A DNA stretch of 64,000 bases from Rhizobium sp. RCAM05350 (GCA_024426085.1 CP087972.1:296565-360564); one strand, 5' to 3'. Positions 43,719-56,164 are shown, counted from the first letter of the stretch. The notes: generated from the letters alone by a model not told the origin. Program-made: numbers and translations.

Positions 43719-44647
43719 TTACTTGCATCGTCCGGCACCGTCTGCCTGGTTCACACAATCCGGGGAAGGCACAACGATCCCGTTCATATCCCCCGTTGTT
43801 GGTAAAGGAATGGTTTCTTCCGGCGCCGGTTGTTTGCCCGGCTCGACTTTTTCGGTTGAGATAACGACTTGTCTTGGCCGCACAACGGGGCGTGTTCTCT
43901 CGACTTCAACGGCAGGCAGCACATTGTCCCGCAGGTCTTCCGTCTTGGGGTAGATGGGATTTCCGGTTCGGCCCAATGTCGGTTCAACGCTTGGCGGCTC
44001 ACCGTAAGGATTCCAGTCCGCAGCATTGAAGGCACCGCGGATCGTATAGCCATACATGGTGCTCAGCAGTTTTTCCTCGCTTGCATTCTCTTCGCAGAGC
44101 CGCAGGCGAACCTGGATCGTGCCGCGGTTCTGGAAGGCCGTTCGTGCATCCTCGGGCGAACGGATCTGCTGCCAGGCATAAAGGCACGCGTCGTTGCCGT
44201 GTCCGCGGCCATAGGTGTAACTGAAGGGGCCGTAATTGTTCTGCAGGTAGATCGGCGATTGCCTGAGCGCGACACCGGGAAGCTCATGCGGCGCATTTCC
44301 TTGGCAATTTCGCTGGCCCGGACCGAAGAGTAGCCGAGCGACTTCGTCCCTTCGAATTTCGATCCGACTGGCCCGTATAATTGTACCCGCATGACATTCT
44401 GGCCGGGCGTGGATGCCGACGTGAACAGGAAGATATCCTGCTGGGTCGCATTGCTGAAACTGCGTTCGACGATATTGACGATCGCTGGCCCGCCGGGACC
44501 CGGCAGGGCAAACGCCGTCTCGTCAGGCACGGTCGTTGCGGTATCGGACAACCTCACGCCATCGCGCGCCCCGCAGCCTGCAAGACCAAGCGTCACAACG
44601 ATGCCGGCAAGCACATATCGAACGGCTGGGGTTAGCGGAAAAGACAA
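43719..44647 (-). CDS. bcsN: Cellulose biosynthesis lipoprotein BcsN, one frame break
   Basis: First gene of the alphaproteobacterial-type cellulose operon; its exact role is not established. ATG at 44647 (MSFPLTPAVRYVLAGIVVTL). A lipoprotein signal with LAGCGARDG puts the lipidated Cys near residue 25. BcsN-like parts are FSNATQQDIFLFTSASTPGQ and, after a break near 44283, RQSPIYLQNNYGPFSYTYGR and DACLYAWQQI. The C-terminal tail is Pro-rich (EPGKQPAPEETIPLP). Restored length is about 309 residues. The next gene, bcsA, starts 109 bases downstream. Assignment rests on operon position and on my recollection of the family. Confidence 0.8.
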
Positions 44648-44836
44648 TATGCCTCCGTCAGTTTCTTCGCGGATGGATCCCGGCCAAGCGCGGTTTCAGA
44701 ATCAGATCGGATCAGATCATCACCCACTGATAGATCATGAGGCCAGATTCGGGAATCCCCATTCATGACAGGGCATTGGCCGGAGTTGCCGATTCTTCTG
44801 CGGATGGCGGCTTCCGGTCTGAAGTCGGGCATGACT

Positions 44837-46922
44837 CTAGTTGAGAAAGACCCGCACGCTTGCAGCCCCGCCCGGCCGCGTCGATGACGGTCAGCGTGGA
44901 ATAACCCGCCCCGTCCGGCACCCATTGATTGACCCGGCGCCGCGAGGTCTCGGGCAGCGGCTTTCCATTGGCGAGCCAGCGGAAGGGGGCTCTGCCCCCT
45001 GTAGTTTGAGGACCAGAGGCATGGGGCAGCCGGCCGTGTCGACGCCGAGTTCGACGCGGGCGCCTTCCGGAGGATAGACGATCTGTGGCGCTGCCTCGCG
45101 GACCGTCGCTGAAACGAGCCCGGTGGAGGTCAACGAAAAACGGCGCTGGCTGATCGGCAATTCCGCTTGGGCAATACGCACTGCGCCGGCCGGAGCACGC
45201 GGCAGTGGCGTCATGGCTACGCCGGATTTGGCAAAGCCCTCGAACAGGATCGGGGCAGCCGTGCCGTAGCCGGTGAGCCCTGGCACCGCGCCATTATCCG
45301 GCCGGCCGACCCAGACGCCGAGAACGTATCGGCCATCGAACCCGACCGACCAGGCGTCGCGGTAGCCGTAGCTCGTTCCGGTCTTGTAGGCGATGCCGCG
45401 CTGGACGGCGCCTGCCGGGGGCAGCACGCCGGACAGAATGTCGGCGATCTGCCATGTGGCGACCGGATCGAGAAGCGGCTCGTTATCGATCGTGCCCGGT
45501 TGTTCGCGAATGCCGTCGCCGAGCCGGACCGGTTTGCCACGATTGGCAAGGGCCGCGTAGAGTTGGACGAGATCCTTCAGGTTGATCCCCAACCCGCCGA
45601 GGCCAATAGCAAGGCCGGGTGCTTCGTTCGGCGGCAGGATGGGCCGGACGTCGGCGCGGCGGAAGCGCACCATCAGCCGCGTCGGGCCGACGGAATCGAG
45701 CAGCCGCACGGCTGGAACATTGAGGGACAGTTGCAGTGCCTGTCGGATGCTGACATCGCCCTGATAGGTCATGTCGAAATTGCGCGGCCGGTAGCCGAAG
45801 AAATCCGCCGGCCGGTCTTCAATGATGGTTTCCTGGGAAACCAGCCCTTCCTCAAAGGCAAGGCCATAGATGAACGGCTTCAGCGTCGAGCCGGGTGAGC
45901 GGGAGATGCGCGTCATGTCGATCCAGCCGGAGCGGCTGGCATCGAAATAATCGGCGGAACCGAGTTCTCCGACGATCTCGCCGGTGCGCGCATCTGCCAT
46001 GACCATGGCGATCGAGACTTTCGGGCCAAGCCGTGCTGCAGGCTTCCTTGGCGACGGTCTCCAGTCCTTTCTGGATGTTCCGCCGCAGCGTCGTCTGATA
46101 CTGGATGACCTTGGGCTCTTTCCGCCGCGCTGCCTCAGCGACGTGGGCGGCAAAGGCGGGTAATTGCAGGCGACGTTCCGGGACAGCGACCAAGGCGGCG
46201 CGTTCCGCCTCCCCTTCCCCGATGACCGCAGAAACCGCCATGCGCTCCAGAACCCGCTGCCGTGCAGTCTCCGCTGCTCTCAGATGACGATCGGGGCGGC
46301 GTTTCTCCGGCAACTGTGGAAGAGCTACCAGCAATGCGGCTTCGGACACTGTGAGGCGCCGTGGCTCCTTGCCGAAATAGGCGAGGCTCGCGGCACGAAT
46401 ACCTTCGAGATTGCCGCCATAAGGCGCGTGGGTGAGGTAGAGGTCGAGGATTTCGGCCTTGCTCAGGCGGCGTTCGATCTGAACCGCCCGGGCAAGTTGG
46501 CTAAACTTTGCCGTAAAGGAACGCCCTTCGCGCGGCTCGATCAGGCGAGCCACCTGCATCGACAGCGTCGAGGCGCCCGAGACGATCCGCCCATGGCTGG
46601 CGAACTGCCAGGCGGCACGCATCAAGGCGAAGGGATCGACTCCCTTGTGCTCCCAGAACCGCTGGTCCTCGTAGGCAATCAGCATGCGGACGAATTGCGG
46701 ATCGACGTCCTTTGCCGTCGTCTGCAGGCGCCAGCGGCCTTCCGGTGTCGCAAAGGCACGCAGCAGCTGTCCATCCGCATCGAGCACTTCGGCTGATACC
46801 GTGCGTGCCCTTTCCAAGGGCGGCGGATAGGCGCGGTCCGCTGCCTCAAGGCCGAACATGATGGCAACACACACAAGTGTGGAGCCCACCAATGCCGCAC
46901 AGGTTTTCGCCCAGAGAGACAT
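44837..46922 (-). CDS. pbpC: Penicillin-binding protein 1C, two frame breaks
   Basis: Bifunctional class A-like peptidoglycan synthase. Start ATG at 46922 shares bases with the upstream stop (TAATG). An N-terminal membrane anchor (residues 5-25) precedes the transglycosylase domain with YEDQRFWEHKGVDPFALMRA and GASTLSMQVARLIEP. The transpeptidase domain carries SxxK in SPGSTLKPFIYGLAF, SxN in LSLNVPAVRLL and KTG in IAYKTGTSYGYRDAW. The C-terminal BiPBP_C domain is present. Frame breaks fall near 46030 (KEA/AARLGPKVSIAMVMAD) and 45005; the corrected end reads AASVRVFLN at 44837. Restored length is about 695 residues. The alpha-2-macroglobulin pairing is the common bacterial arrangement. Confidence 0.92.
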
Positions 46923-49900
46923 TATTGAACCGCCTGAACCTCCATGCGCCCCATCGCGGAACGCGGAGAATTGCGGCCGGTACATGTCTTCGATGCTGGC
47001 CGCCGGATGATCGTAGGTGCCGGGCGTCACCGCGCGAACGACATAGCCGACGGTGATCGTGCGGTTGTCGCCAGCCGAACGGTCGAAGGCGGCGACGAAA
47101 CGGTCGCTGCGGAACTCCGTATGGGCCGCCTCGACCTCGCCGATCCATTCGAAGTTCGACAGTTTGGCGCTGTCGACCAAGGTCGGATTGTCGATCTCGA
47201 AACCGGCCGGCAGCAGATCGGTGATCAGCACGCGCGATGGCCAGCTGTTGCTTTCCGTGGCGTTGATGACGACGACGTAACGCTCGTTCTGCTTGGCCTC
47301 TGTGACATTGGCCTCTTCTCCGTCGAGCGTATAGTAGGTGCGCTCGATGCTGAAGCCGTTGCCGCCGGCGGGCAGCGGGAATGCCGGCGCAGCGACCGTC
47401 GTCACGACGGCAGCGACGGGCTCGCTCGACCGGTTGGTGATCGTCACCGGCTGGTCGAGAACCTCGTCGCCGGTGAGGCGGGCGGCATAGCCACCGCTGC
47501 GCGGTGTGCCGTTGATATCGAGATTGAGGTCGCTGTCGCCACCCTGGATGGCGCGAGCCGCCATCAGCGTCCACATCTGTTCCTGCGTGCTCGTATAGGA
47601 TTTCTGTTCCCATTCCCGGGCAACGATCTTGGCGAGCTGCGGGATGATCGTCGGCACGGGCCGGGCTTCCGCAGCCAACGTCAGCACGGCGGCATCATCA
47701 CGCAAGGCTGAGCCGTAATCGGAGCGATCAAGGCTGGCATTGCTTGCCGTCGTCGACATCTGCAACGCATCTTCGAAAATGCTCTGGGAGCGCTGCGCAT
47801 CGCCGTAAAGGGCGAGAGCTGCGGCCAGATGGCCCTTCGACAGCGGTGTCGGGAATTCGGAGAGCTTGGTGTCGGCGTAATAACGCAGATCGCTGATCGC
47901 GGCCTTGCGGTTGCGGGCGAGCACATAAAGAGAATAGGCGATTTCGTTGCCCTGGCTCTTCATGTCGACATCGTAGCTTAGCGCATTCTGCAGGTTGTCG
48001 AGCGCCTGAACCATCGCCTGATCCGGCACCTGGTACTTCTGTTCGCGGGCGCGTGTCAGAAAGTCGGTGACATAGGCGTCGAGCCAGAGATCGCCGGAGC
48101 CGGGGCTCCAGAGGCCGAAGCTGCCCGTTGAGGATTGATAGGACAGCACCCGGTAGATGGCTTCCTGCACCCGCTTCTGGACATCGCCATCCTCCGGAAG
48201 TCCGGATTGTTTGGCGAGTTCGCTCAGATAGAGCAAGGGCAGCGCCCGGCTGGTGGTCTGCTCAGGCGCAGCCATAGGGGTAGCGGTCGAGCGATGTCAG
48301 CAATGCCGGGATGTCGAAGGCAGCGGAGCGCGTCACGCTGATGCTGACGGCAGAACCCTGCAGCATGCTTTCGGCCAGAAGCTCGCCGTCGACCTTGAGG
48401 CTGGCATTCGGCTCAATGGTCAGGGGATGGCGGGTCGTCACCGGCAGGGCGGCGGGCCGCACCGGGACGGAGACCGATTGTTGCAATGACAGGCCATCGG
48501 CGCTGGTGAGCTCGATATTGATCGCACCGTCACCCGGATGAACGCCTGAGAGCGGCAGCGTCAGGTCGAATTTTCCACCGGGCTTGACGTTGAAGGTCTG
48601 CTCGGCCTCCGCCGCATCGATCACCACTGAGGAGCTGCTTGTCACCTTGAGGTTCATGTCGCCGGCCGGGCCGTCGGTATTGGCGATGTCGAGCCGAAGC
48701 TCGGCCTTGTCTCCGGGTGCGAGGAATTGCGGCAGGCTTGCCGTGACCACGACCGGATCGCGGATGACGACATCGGTGGAGGCATGGCCGACACCGGCCT
48801 TCGACCAGGCGACAGCCATGACGCAGGCGGTGCCGTTGAATTGCAGGGATATCGAAGCTGATGATCGCCTTGCCGCCAGCATCGAGCTGGACCGGACCGG
48901 AGAAGAAGGCCACCAGCTTTTCGGTCGGCGGTTTGCCTTGGAGTGCCATCTGGCCGCCATCGCCACCGGTGCGCAGACGCCCGGTCGCCCCCGAGCGAGC
49001 CGTCGATCAGCCGTCCATAGAGGTCGTGGATTTCAAGGCCAAGCTGGCGCTGGCCGAAGTACCAGCCGTCTGGGTCTGGCGCTTCATGTAGGGGTGAGAT
49101 TGAGGATGCCGACATCGACGGCCGCGACCGTGACATAGGCCTCCTCGCCCACCCCTGCCCCGGTCACTTCGACCGGAATATTCAGCGTTTGGCGCGGCAG
49201 CGTCTTTTCCGGCAGGTCGAGCTTGACGGAGAGTTTGCGGTCGGTGGGATCGACGGCCAGCCATTTGATGCCGATGGAGCGCATCGGCATGCGGCTTTCC
49301 TGGGCATCACCCGGACGATAAAGCGTCGTGGTAACATAGGCGCCGGCACCGAAATCGGCGGTGATCGGAATATCAACCTCGCCGCCATCGGCGGGAATGG
49401 TTGCGGTTTTCGTCCCGATCAGTTTTTCCGAACCGATCGTGACCAGAACTTCGCCGGCAAAGCGCGGCGAGACGCGCAGCTTGGCGGTGTCGCCGACCGC
49501 ATAGTTCTGCTTGTCGAGCGCGACCTCCAGGCCATCCGGCGTTTCCGTCGAGCTGGCAGTGACATACCAGCCGGAATCGAACTCGACGCTGGAGGTCGGG
49601 CCATCGATATCAGCCGTCTCGACTTCGAGCCGGTAGCGGCCCCAGCCGGCAGAGATGGCGATTTCGCCACCATCCGTGGTGACATCCAGCGTGTCCGTCG
49701 AAACCTGCTTGGTCGAGGTGACTGGTTCATACTTCCAGGCGGTACCGTCGCGGTACCACTGATAGTCCTGCTCGACGCGTAGCAGCTTCCAGGTCAGGCC
49801 GGACTTGTCCTGCTTGGCGCCGCTCTGGTCGATGGCGATGACGTGGAATTTCCCCACGGCGTTTTCTGCGAGATCGCCGGAGAATTCGGGCTTGATGCCG

Positions 49901-52375
49901 ATCATGGCGCCTGCCGGCTTGACCGGCAGTGTCAGGGAACGCTCGACGGCGCGGCCGCCGGTTTCCTGAACGCGTACGGTGATATTGGCGTTGAGCAGCT
50001 GGGTGGTTGATGGGACGTCGGTCAGAGTGACGTCGAATGTCGCCTTGCCGTCTTCATCTAGCGGCTCCAGGCCTTCGAGCGTCGTGCGGCTGTCTTCCGT
50101 GGCTTCCTCGTCGGCAAGGCCGAAGAAGTAGCCCTTGAAGTCAGGCACTTTCGCGGGTCGGCTTCAGGCCGACCTCGCCTTCGAGCTCGAGCCCCGCTGC
50201 CGGTGCGCCATAGAGGAAGCGGCCGTCGATGGTGATGGGGGCCGGCGTATCGATCTCGATCTGCTTGGCGGTGCTCGCCATGTCGAACTCGACCCGGTCG
50301 GGCACAAAGTCATCGACCTGGAATTGCTTCTCGCTGATGGCCGTGCCCTTGGGATCGGTAAAGATCTGGACGGTCCATGTGCCGCGCATCGCATTCGGCT
50401 GCAGGGGCAGGTCGAGCGCATAGCCACCCGCCAGTCCGCCATCGCTGACGACGCGCCGGTCCTCGACGCCATCCGGGCGCATGAAGATGAAGGTCAGCGG
50501 CAGTTTCTCGATCGCTACCGAAGCGCTGTCGCGGGCAAGGGCGGAGACATGCACGGTTTCGCCGGCGCGGTAGATGCCGCGTTCCGTCCAGGTCAGCACA
50601 TCGATGGCGCCGGGCGCAGCGCGTCCGGTGACGCCGCGATCCGAAAGATCAAAACCGGCGCGGGTGAGGTCGAGGAAAACGAAATCGTCCGCGCCGCTCT
50701 TGGCGGTGATGACGGCCGGTGTCATGGCGGCGGTGCCGCGCAGCAAGCCAGCGTCGAATGTCGCACGGCCATCGGCGTCGGTGGTGGCGGTGCCGAGGAT
50801 TTCATTGTTCTTGGCAAGCAGCGTCAGTTCGATGCCGGCGATCTGCTTGGCGGATGCCAGTGAACGCACAAAGACCGAAAGCCCATCGGTGCCGGAATAG
50901 GTGGAGAGCCCGATATCCGAAATGACAAACCATTGCGTCGCCTGGCTGTCCCACTCGTTCGAGGCGCCCGTCGCCGATACGGCGGTCAGCACATAGACTC
51001 CAGGCTTGCGCTGCGGCAGGGCTTCATCGACCGGAAAACTGGTAACGACTTCCTTGTTGAGATCGGTCGCAATGTCGATCGATCCCTGCCAGACCATTTC
51101 GCCGTTTTCATCCTGAATACGCTGGGCGCTGTAGCCGTCGAGCTGGGTCAGGAATTGCGAGGCCGTCAGCAGCGAGGCGATGTTGCGGTCGCCGATCCGA
51201 TAGAGTTTCAGGTTGGCGCTGGCGGTGTTGACCGAGACGATCGGAATACCGCGGCGGGCCGTTCCCGGCAGGACGAAGCTATCGCCGGTAAAGCGGACCA
51301 TTGCTGCGCGGTCGGGGATGTAGACGTCAAGATTGACGTTGGCTTCCAGCGGCTCGTCAACTGAAGATGGCAGGCCCGAGCGGAAGGCGACCTTGTAGCG
51401 CTGACCGTGGCTGAGGCCCTCGACGCAGATCTCGCTGCCTTTCGCTTCGACCGCCTTGGGTGTCGCGCCGTCCAAAAGGACGAACGGCGTGTAATCGACA
51501 CCGGCCTTGACCAGCGGTTCGGAAAACTGGACGCAGACCCGCGGCGTGGCACTGTCGGGAATCGACCGTGTGTTCGGTGACGCGAAAACCCTGACGCGTG
51601 CGCAGGTCGGTATAGTCGGCGCGGACGGATTTGGCCTCGACCAGTTCTAGGCTGGCCTTGTAGGCGCTGAGCGCGCCACGAAAATTCTCGACATTCTTTA
51701 GCGCCGTTGCCAGGACGGTAAGCGCCTCTGCCCGGGCCTGTGTGGTGCGCGACAATTGATAGGCGTTGAGCGCTGCAAGTGATGCCTGGGTGGCAAAGTC
51801 GCTATTGCCGTAGACGCGGTTGGCAGCACGCGCGGCTTCGATCCACAGCGCCCGTCGTCGGGGGTAATGGACAGCGCGCCCTGGAAGGCCTTCAGTGCCG
51901 GATCGACATTGCCGGCTGTGAGTTCCCGGTAGGCCGCGGCCTTGCGGCCGTTCAGCCCCAATGCATCCTGATCGGCCAGGACCGAGAGATTTTCCTTGGT
52001 GGCGCGGACATCGCTGAGGAGCTGGTCGCTGACGAAGGGTAGCGATGGTGGCGCGCCGATATCGGGCTCGGCGGCGGCGGCATCGACGACCTTCCCGGCG
52101 ACAGCGCCGGCGAACGTGTTGAGCTTGTTATAGTCGGACTTGAGGAAACACCATTTCACCTTGGGATTATAGGTGAAGGCCCGGCAGGAAGAGTCTGCGA
52201 CGCAGACCTTCTCGCAGTCGGCAAGGGAGACGTTCTGTTCCGTCCGCAGGTCAAAGCCGAAATAATCGCCATCCTGCGTGGTGACGATATGCCTGCCCGT
52301 TTCCGCCGCCGCAGGTGAAAACGCAAGAGCACTGAGAATGATCGCTGAAACCCGGATAAACGCGCGCATAGACAT
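46922..52375 (-). CDS. Bacterial alpha-2-macroglobulin with N-terminal PAN-like domain, at least seven frame breaks
   Basis: Periplasmic protease trap thought to protect the cell when peptidoglycan is breached, working with PbpC. Start ATG at 52375 (MSMRAFIRVSAIILSALAF) follows GGGAGGACTT. The signal peptide is followed by a Cys-rich PAN/apple-like module (LADCEKVCVADSSCRAFTYN, then KVKWCFLKSDYNKL, residues about 45-85) and a helical TPR-like stretch. MG domains follow, including LTWTERGIYRAGETVHVSAL. The thioester motif reads YPYGC-AEQTTSRALPLLYL, but an extra base at about 48270 interrupts it between Cys and Glu. Other breaks lie near 51860, 51560, 50147, 49095, 48990, 48850 and 46960. The corrected end is MGRMEVQAVQ. 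Restored length is about 1818 residues, slightly longer than the E. coli protein. Confidence 0.9.
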
Positions 52376-52546
52376 AAGTCCTCCCCAACGCTGCCGTTTT
52401 GACCGGTTTACTCTTTAGGCTCGCCTGGAGCTTGTCAACCGGACTTGGGCAGCGACCTTGCTGTGGCCACTGCTCTGGTTAACGGTTGAACGTTACGATT
52501 TAATCGTGGTGCCACGAATAAAAACGTCGGTCTTGGCTTTATCCTA

Positions 52547-53717
52547 TCAGGACTGCGACACCTTGAGCGCAGGGCGGTGATCGCCGGCGATCGTTTCACC
52601 GAACGGGCCGGTGTTGGCGCTTGCCTTATGGGCCTTGATCGGGTGGTTCAGCGGCAGGTTAGGCAGCACCAGTTCGCCGAACCTGTAGGCTTCTTCCAGA
52701 TGCGGATAGCCGGAGAAGATGAAGGTATCGATGCCGATTTGGCGATACTCATCGATCCGTGCTTTGACCTGATCGGGATCGCCGACCAGCGCCGTGCCTG
52801 CCCCGCCACGAACGAGGCCAACGCCGGCCCACAGGTTCGGACTGATCTCCAGCTTATCCTTGCGGCCGCCATGCAGCTTGCTCATCCGGCTCTGGCCAAC
52901 GGAATCCATCCGTTCGAAAACCTTCTGGGCTGCGGCGATCGTATCGTCGTCGACATATTTGATCAGCTCGTCGGCCGCGGTCCAGGCTTCCTTGGCGGTT
53001 TCGCGGACGATGACGTGAAGCCGGATTCCGAAGGTGACCTCCCTGCCCTCTTCCGCCGCAAGCGCCCGCACCTCCGCCACCTTCTTCTCGACATCCTCGG
53101 GGCGGTTCGCCCCAGGTCAGGTATTTGTCGATCGTGCGGGCCACGACCTGCTGTCCGACGCCGGAGGAGCCGCCAAAATAGAGCGGCGGATGCGGCTCCT
53201 GGACCGGCTTGAACAGGAGTTTTGCATCTTCGATATCGAAATGCTTGGTCTTGGTGGTGACGTCCTCGCCGCGCAGGACGGCCTTGTAGATGTTGATGAA
53301 CTCTTCGGTGACCTCGTAGCGCTCCTCATGTGAATAGTGGATGCCGTCGCCCTTGTTCTCGATCGGGTCGCCACCTGTCACGACATTGATCAACAAGCGG
53401 CCGTTAGAGATTCGGTCGAGCGTTGCTGTCATACGGGCAGCGAGCGTCGGACTGAGAAGGCCCGGGCGCACGGCGACGAGGTAGCGCAGCTTCTCCGTCA
53501 AAGGTGCAAGCGCCGAGGCGACGATCCAGCTGTCTTCGCAGCTGCGGCCGGTCGGGATCAGCACACCGAAATAGCCGAGCGTGTCGGCTGCCTGGGCAAC
53601 CTGTTTCAGGTAGTTGAGATCGACATTACGGCCGCCGATCGATGTACCGAGATAACGGCTGTCACCATGGGTCGGCAGGAACCAAAGAACGTCGATCTTT
53701 TCCGGAACGGTGCTCAT
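52547..53717 (-). CDS. ssuD: FMNH2-dependent alkanesulfonate monooxygenase, one frame break
   Basis: Bacterial luciferase-like enzyme releasing sulfite from alkanesulfonates. Start ATG at 53717 ([20 protein letters not shown]). Family blocks are [60 protein letters not shown] and [20 protein letters not shown]. The frame breaks near 53110 (GGCGGTTCGCCCC), just after YLTWGEPP. Restored length is about 390 residues, normal for SsuD. No ssuE reductase or ssuABC transporter is in the window. A COG4529-type FAD/NAD(P) protein precedes it on the same strand, 255 bases upstream. Confidence 0.93.
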
Positions 53718-53972
53718 GTGCGATTGTCTCCAGCGTGTGCGAGATGCGGAATGGGTATTCGCCTAGTTTTTCCGGGAACGGCTATGATCGCAAAATTATA
53801 ATATCTATAAATTTTATTGTGTATGGAAAATCCGTTCTCGTTTCAGGCCTTCTTGAGGCGTTACGCCCAGCAAGAGAGCGGGCCTCCGTTTAGCGGTGGG
53901 AAAAGAAAAGGCTATGGCCGGTGAACGCCGCAGCGTGGCACCGGTTGGGCGGCTAGAGCTATTGCCGCGTTA

Positions 53973-55369
53973 TCAGCTTGCTTGTCGCTGCGGCAGCGAC
54001 CGTGCACTGATCAGTGTCGCTGCCGCATAGGTTTGTGTGACGATCTCCGGAACGAGATCGATATCGGGAAGCGAGCCGAGGCCGAGAGGACCGATGGCGA
54101 AAAGGCCGACCGGGCGGCCCTTCGGTGTCACCAGTTCCCCGGCCGGATTGACGGCGAGGCCGAGGTCGAGCTCATCGGTCGCTGCAAGGCCTGCATGGAG
54201 AAGGTCGGCAACAACAGGATCCTTGAGGTCCGGCGACAGGCAGCGGCAGTCAATCACCTCGTCCGCTGCGAAATGGCTTTCGGCTGACTGGCCCGCCCAT
54301 CGGACCAGCAGGCCGTCTGGCGTGCGTTTCAGTGTGGTTCCGCGCTTCAGTTCAGTTTGGCCACTGGCAAATTCGCGTTCCAGTCTGGCATGCACGTCGG
54401 CCGGAAGTCGGTTGCGATGACTGTCGTAGATCGCACGCAGATGCCGGTTGAACTGCCGTTTCTCGCTGGGTGGGAGCGATGCCCAAAGGGTACGGGCGCG
54501 TTTGCGCAGGCCGTTCATCGCTGCCTGCCAGCTCCAGCCGTTTTCTTCCGCCTCGGCGCAGGCCTCGCGGACGAACCGGACAATGTTGCGCAGTTGCGAG
54601 GGCATGGGCTGCGTCGGGAAGACCGCGTCGGCCGGCATGCGGGTATGCGGCTGCGGCAGGAAACCGCGGCGTGACAGGATGGTGATATGGCCGGTAAAGC
54701 CGCCGTCGCGCAACTGCAGAACCTGATCGACGGCGCGCAGCCCATTGCCCATGACGACCACATGCCGGCGCGTCTCGGGGCGCTCAAGCAGGAGGGAGTC
54801 CATATCCTGTTCGGTCGTTTCCAGCGGCGCTTTCAGACCGTAGCCGGTCGCAAGAACAACCGTGTCGTAGACCGCCTCGCCGCCGTCGGCGAGACCGAGT
54901 GTGAACAGGCCATTGTCGTTGCGGTGGATGCGGGTGATGCCCGCGTTGGACATCTGCACTGTCACATCAGTCCAGCTGTGCCAGCGCTTCTGAGAAGCGC
55001 TGATAGACGTAGTCGCTGAACGTGGCTTTCGGGACGAAAATCTGGCCGAACCCCGGGATGGCAGCCGACACGGCCTCGCGAAATGGTGCATTCGCCTGCA
55101 GCCAGCGGGTAAAATCCTTCGGTTCACCGGTCGAAACGGAAAGGTCAGTGGGCGCGGCTGTTGAGAATTTCGGTGGATCGCGCCGTTGCCAGCGCCTGGC
55201 CGCCGCTGATGATCGGGCGAGGATCAAACATGCGCAGCCGGAATGGCTGGTTGACCGCTTTCAACAGGGCGATCGCCATCATCAGACCGGAAAAGCCCCG
55301 GCCGACGATGGCGATCTGTAAGGGCTTGCTGTGAGGACTGAAGGGCGACGAAAGACCGTGAACCGTCAT
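53973..55369 (-). CDS. FAD/NAD(P)-binding protein (COG4529 type), two frame breaks
   Basis: Flavoprotein-like oxidoreductase of unknown substrate. ATG at 55369 (MTVHGLSSPFSPHSKPLQIA) follows GAGGAAATGAT. The N-terminal dinucleotide fold is IAIVGRGFSGLMMAIALLKA; a second Rossmann block is YDTVVLATGYGLKAPLE and the third VVVMGNGLRAVDQVLQLRDG. Frame breaks fall near 55150 and 54965. The tail is LDLGLAVNPAGELVTPKGRP, then GPLGLGSLPDIDLVPEI. Restored length is about 465 residues, typical of this uncharacterised family. It lies directly upstream of ssuD on the same strand, so a shared role in sulfonate metabolism is possible but unproven. Confidence 0.82.
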
Positions 55370-55607
55370 ATCATTTCCTCCCCGCATCATGCGGCTGGAT
55401 GGTTGAACCTCGGCACCCAACTCAAACGCCAGTTCATAAATATACGGCATACTCTATGTATTTTATCATTTAAACACGAGGAACCTGTCCTATCAAGTCG
55501 TTTTCACGGCCTGTTAAAACGCGATATGTTTCCGTCACTTAGTCGGTGGTCCCCTGACGCGCTCCATCTCGGGCGGTGTTGGAAGCAGATTTGTTTTGCC
55601 CAAGACC

Positions 55608-56006
55608 TCACGGATCTAAGCGGCTTGTGCGCAATTTCTCAAACCGGCGGATGAAGGCGCTGATGTCACTGCCGTTGCGCTGCAGCTGTCTCTTGCGCAC
55701 CATGATGCACATCACCCGGGCGGCCGTCGAAAACGTCATTTCGTCCAGCGGGCTATTGCTGCTCCAGGGCTTGGTCAACCTTTCCGTGATGGCACTGACC
55801 ATATTGTTCGGCAGGATATCGGTGCAATCCCGCATATGATCGAATACCAGGCCGATCGGCACGGGCATGCCCAGATGATAAACCACGGGAACGTCCGTTC
55901 CGTCATCCCAGTCGTCATAGGCTTCGAGCGCGTCACGAAACAGCTGATGCAGCGTGATCGGGGCGTGTCCTTCATGCAGTTCGGGTAAACGGTTGTTCAT
56001 CTGCAC
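55608..56006 (-). CDS. Hypothetical rhizobial protein
   Basis: I do not recognise this family. It begins MQMNNRLPELHEGHAPITLH with an alternative ATG six bases inside. Its 132 residues include an acidic stretch (AYDDWDDGTDVPVVYHLGMP) and a basic C-terminal third (MVRKRQLQRN and RRFEKLRTSRLDP). There is no signal peptide or clear membrane segment. It lies between the FAD/NAD(P) gene and the branched-chain-type ABC genes on the same strand, with more than 150 bases on each side, so it is probably transcribed alone. Codon use is consistent with a real gene. Confidence 0.65.
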   Translation of the reverse strand: MQMNNRLPELHEGHAPITLHQLFRDALEAYDDWDDGTDVPVVYHLGMPVPIGLVFDHMRDCTDILPNNMVSAITERLTKPWSSNSPLDEMTFSTAARVMCIMVRKRQLQRNGSDISAFIRRFEKLRTSRLDP

Positions 56007-56164
56007 ATCCTCATCGTTACGAACGGTGGTTGGTGCCGACAGAAATCGACCTGACGCAGAAATGCGCGAGAAAACGCTTTGTTCCCTCGTGCCGAAAATA
56101 AACTGGATGGAGTGTCCAACGCCCGGCGTTGGCCGGGCGCCGGGGTATGCGCCCGGATTTTTAG

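Noticed and set aside
45852..48275. A continuous reading frame that seems to fuse the alpha-2-macroglobulin C-terminus to PbpC
   Set aside because: An indel near 46960 carries the frame past the true stop. In the corrected frame the macroglobulin ends MGRMEVQAVQ with TAA overlapping the pbpC ATG, the usual two-gene arrangement.
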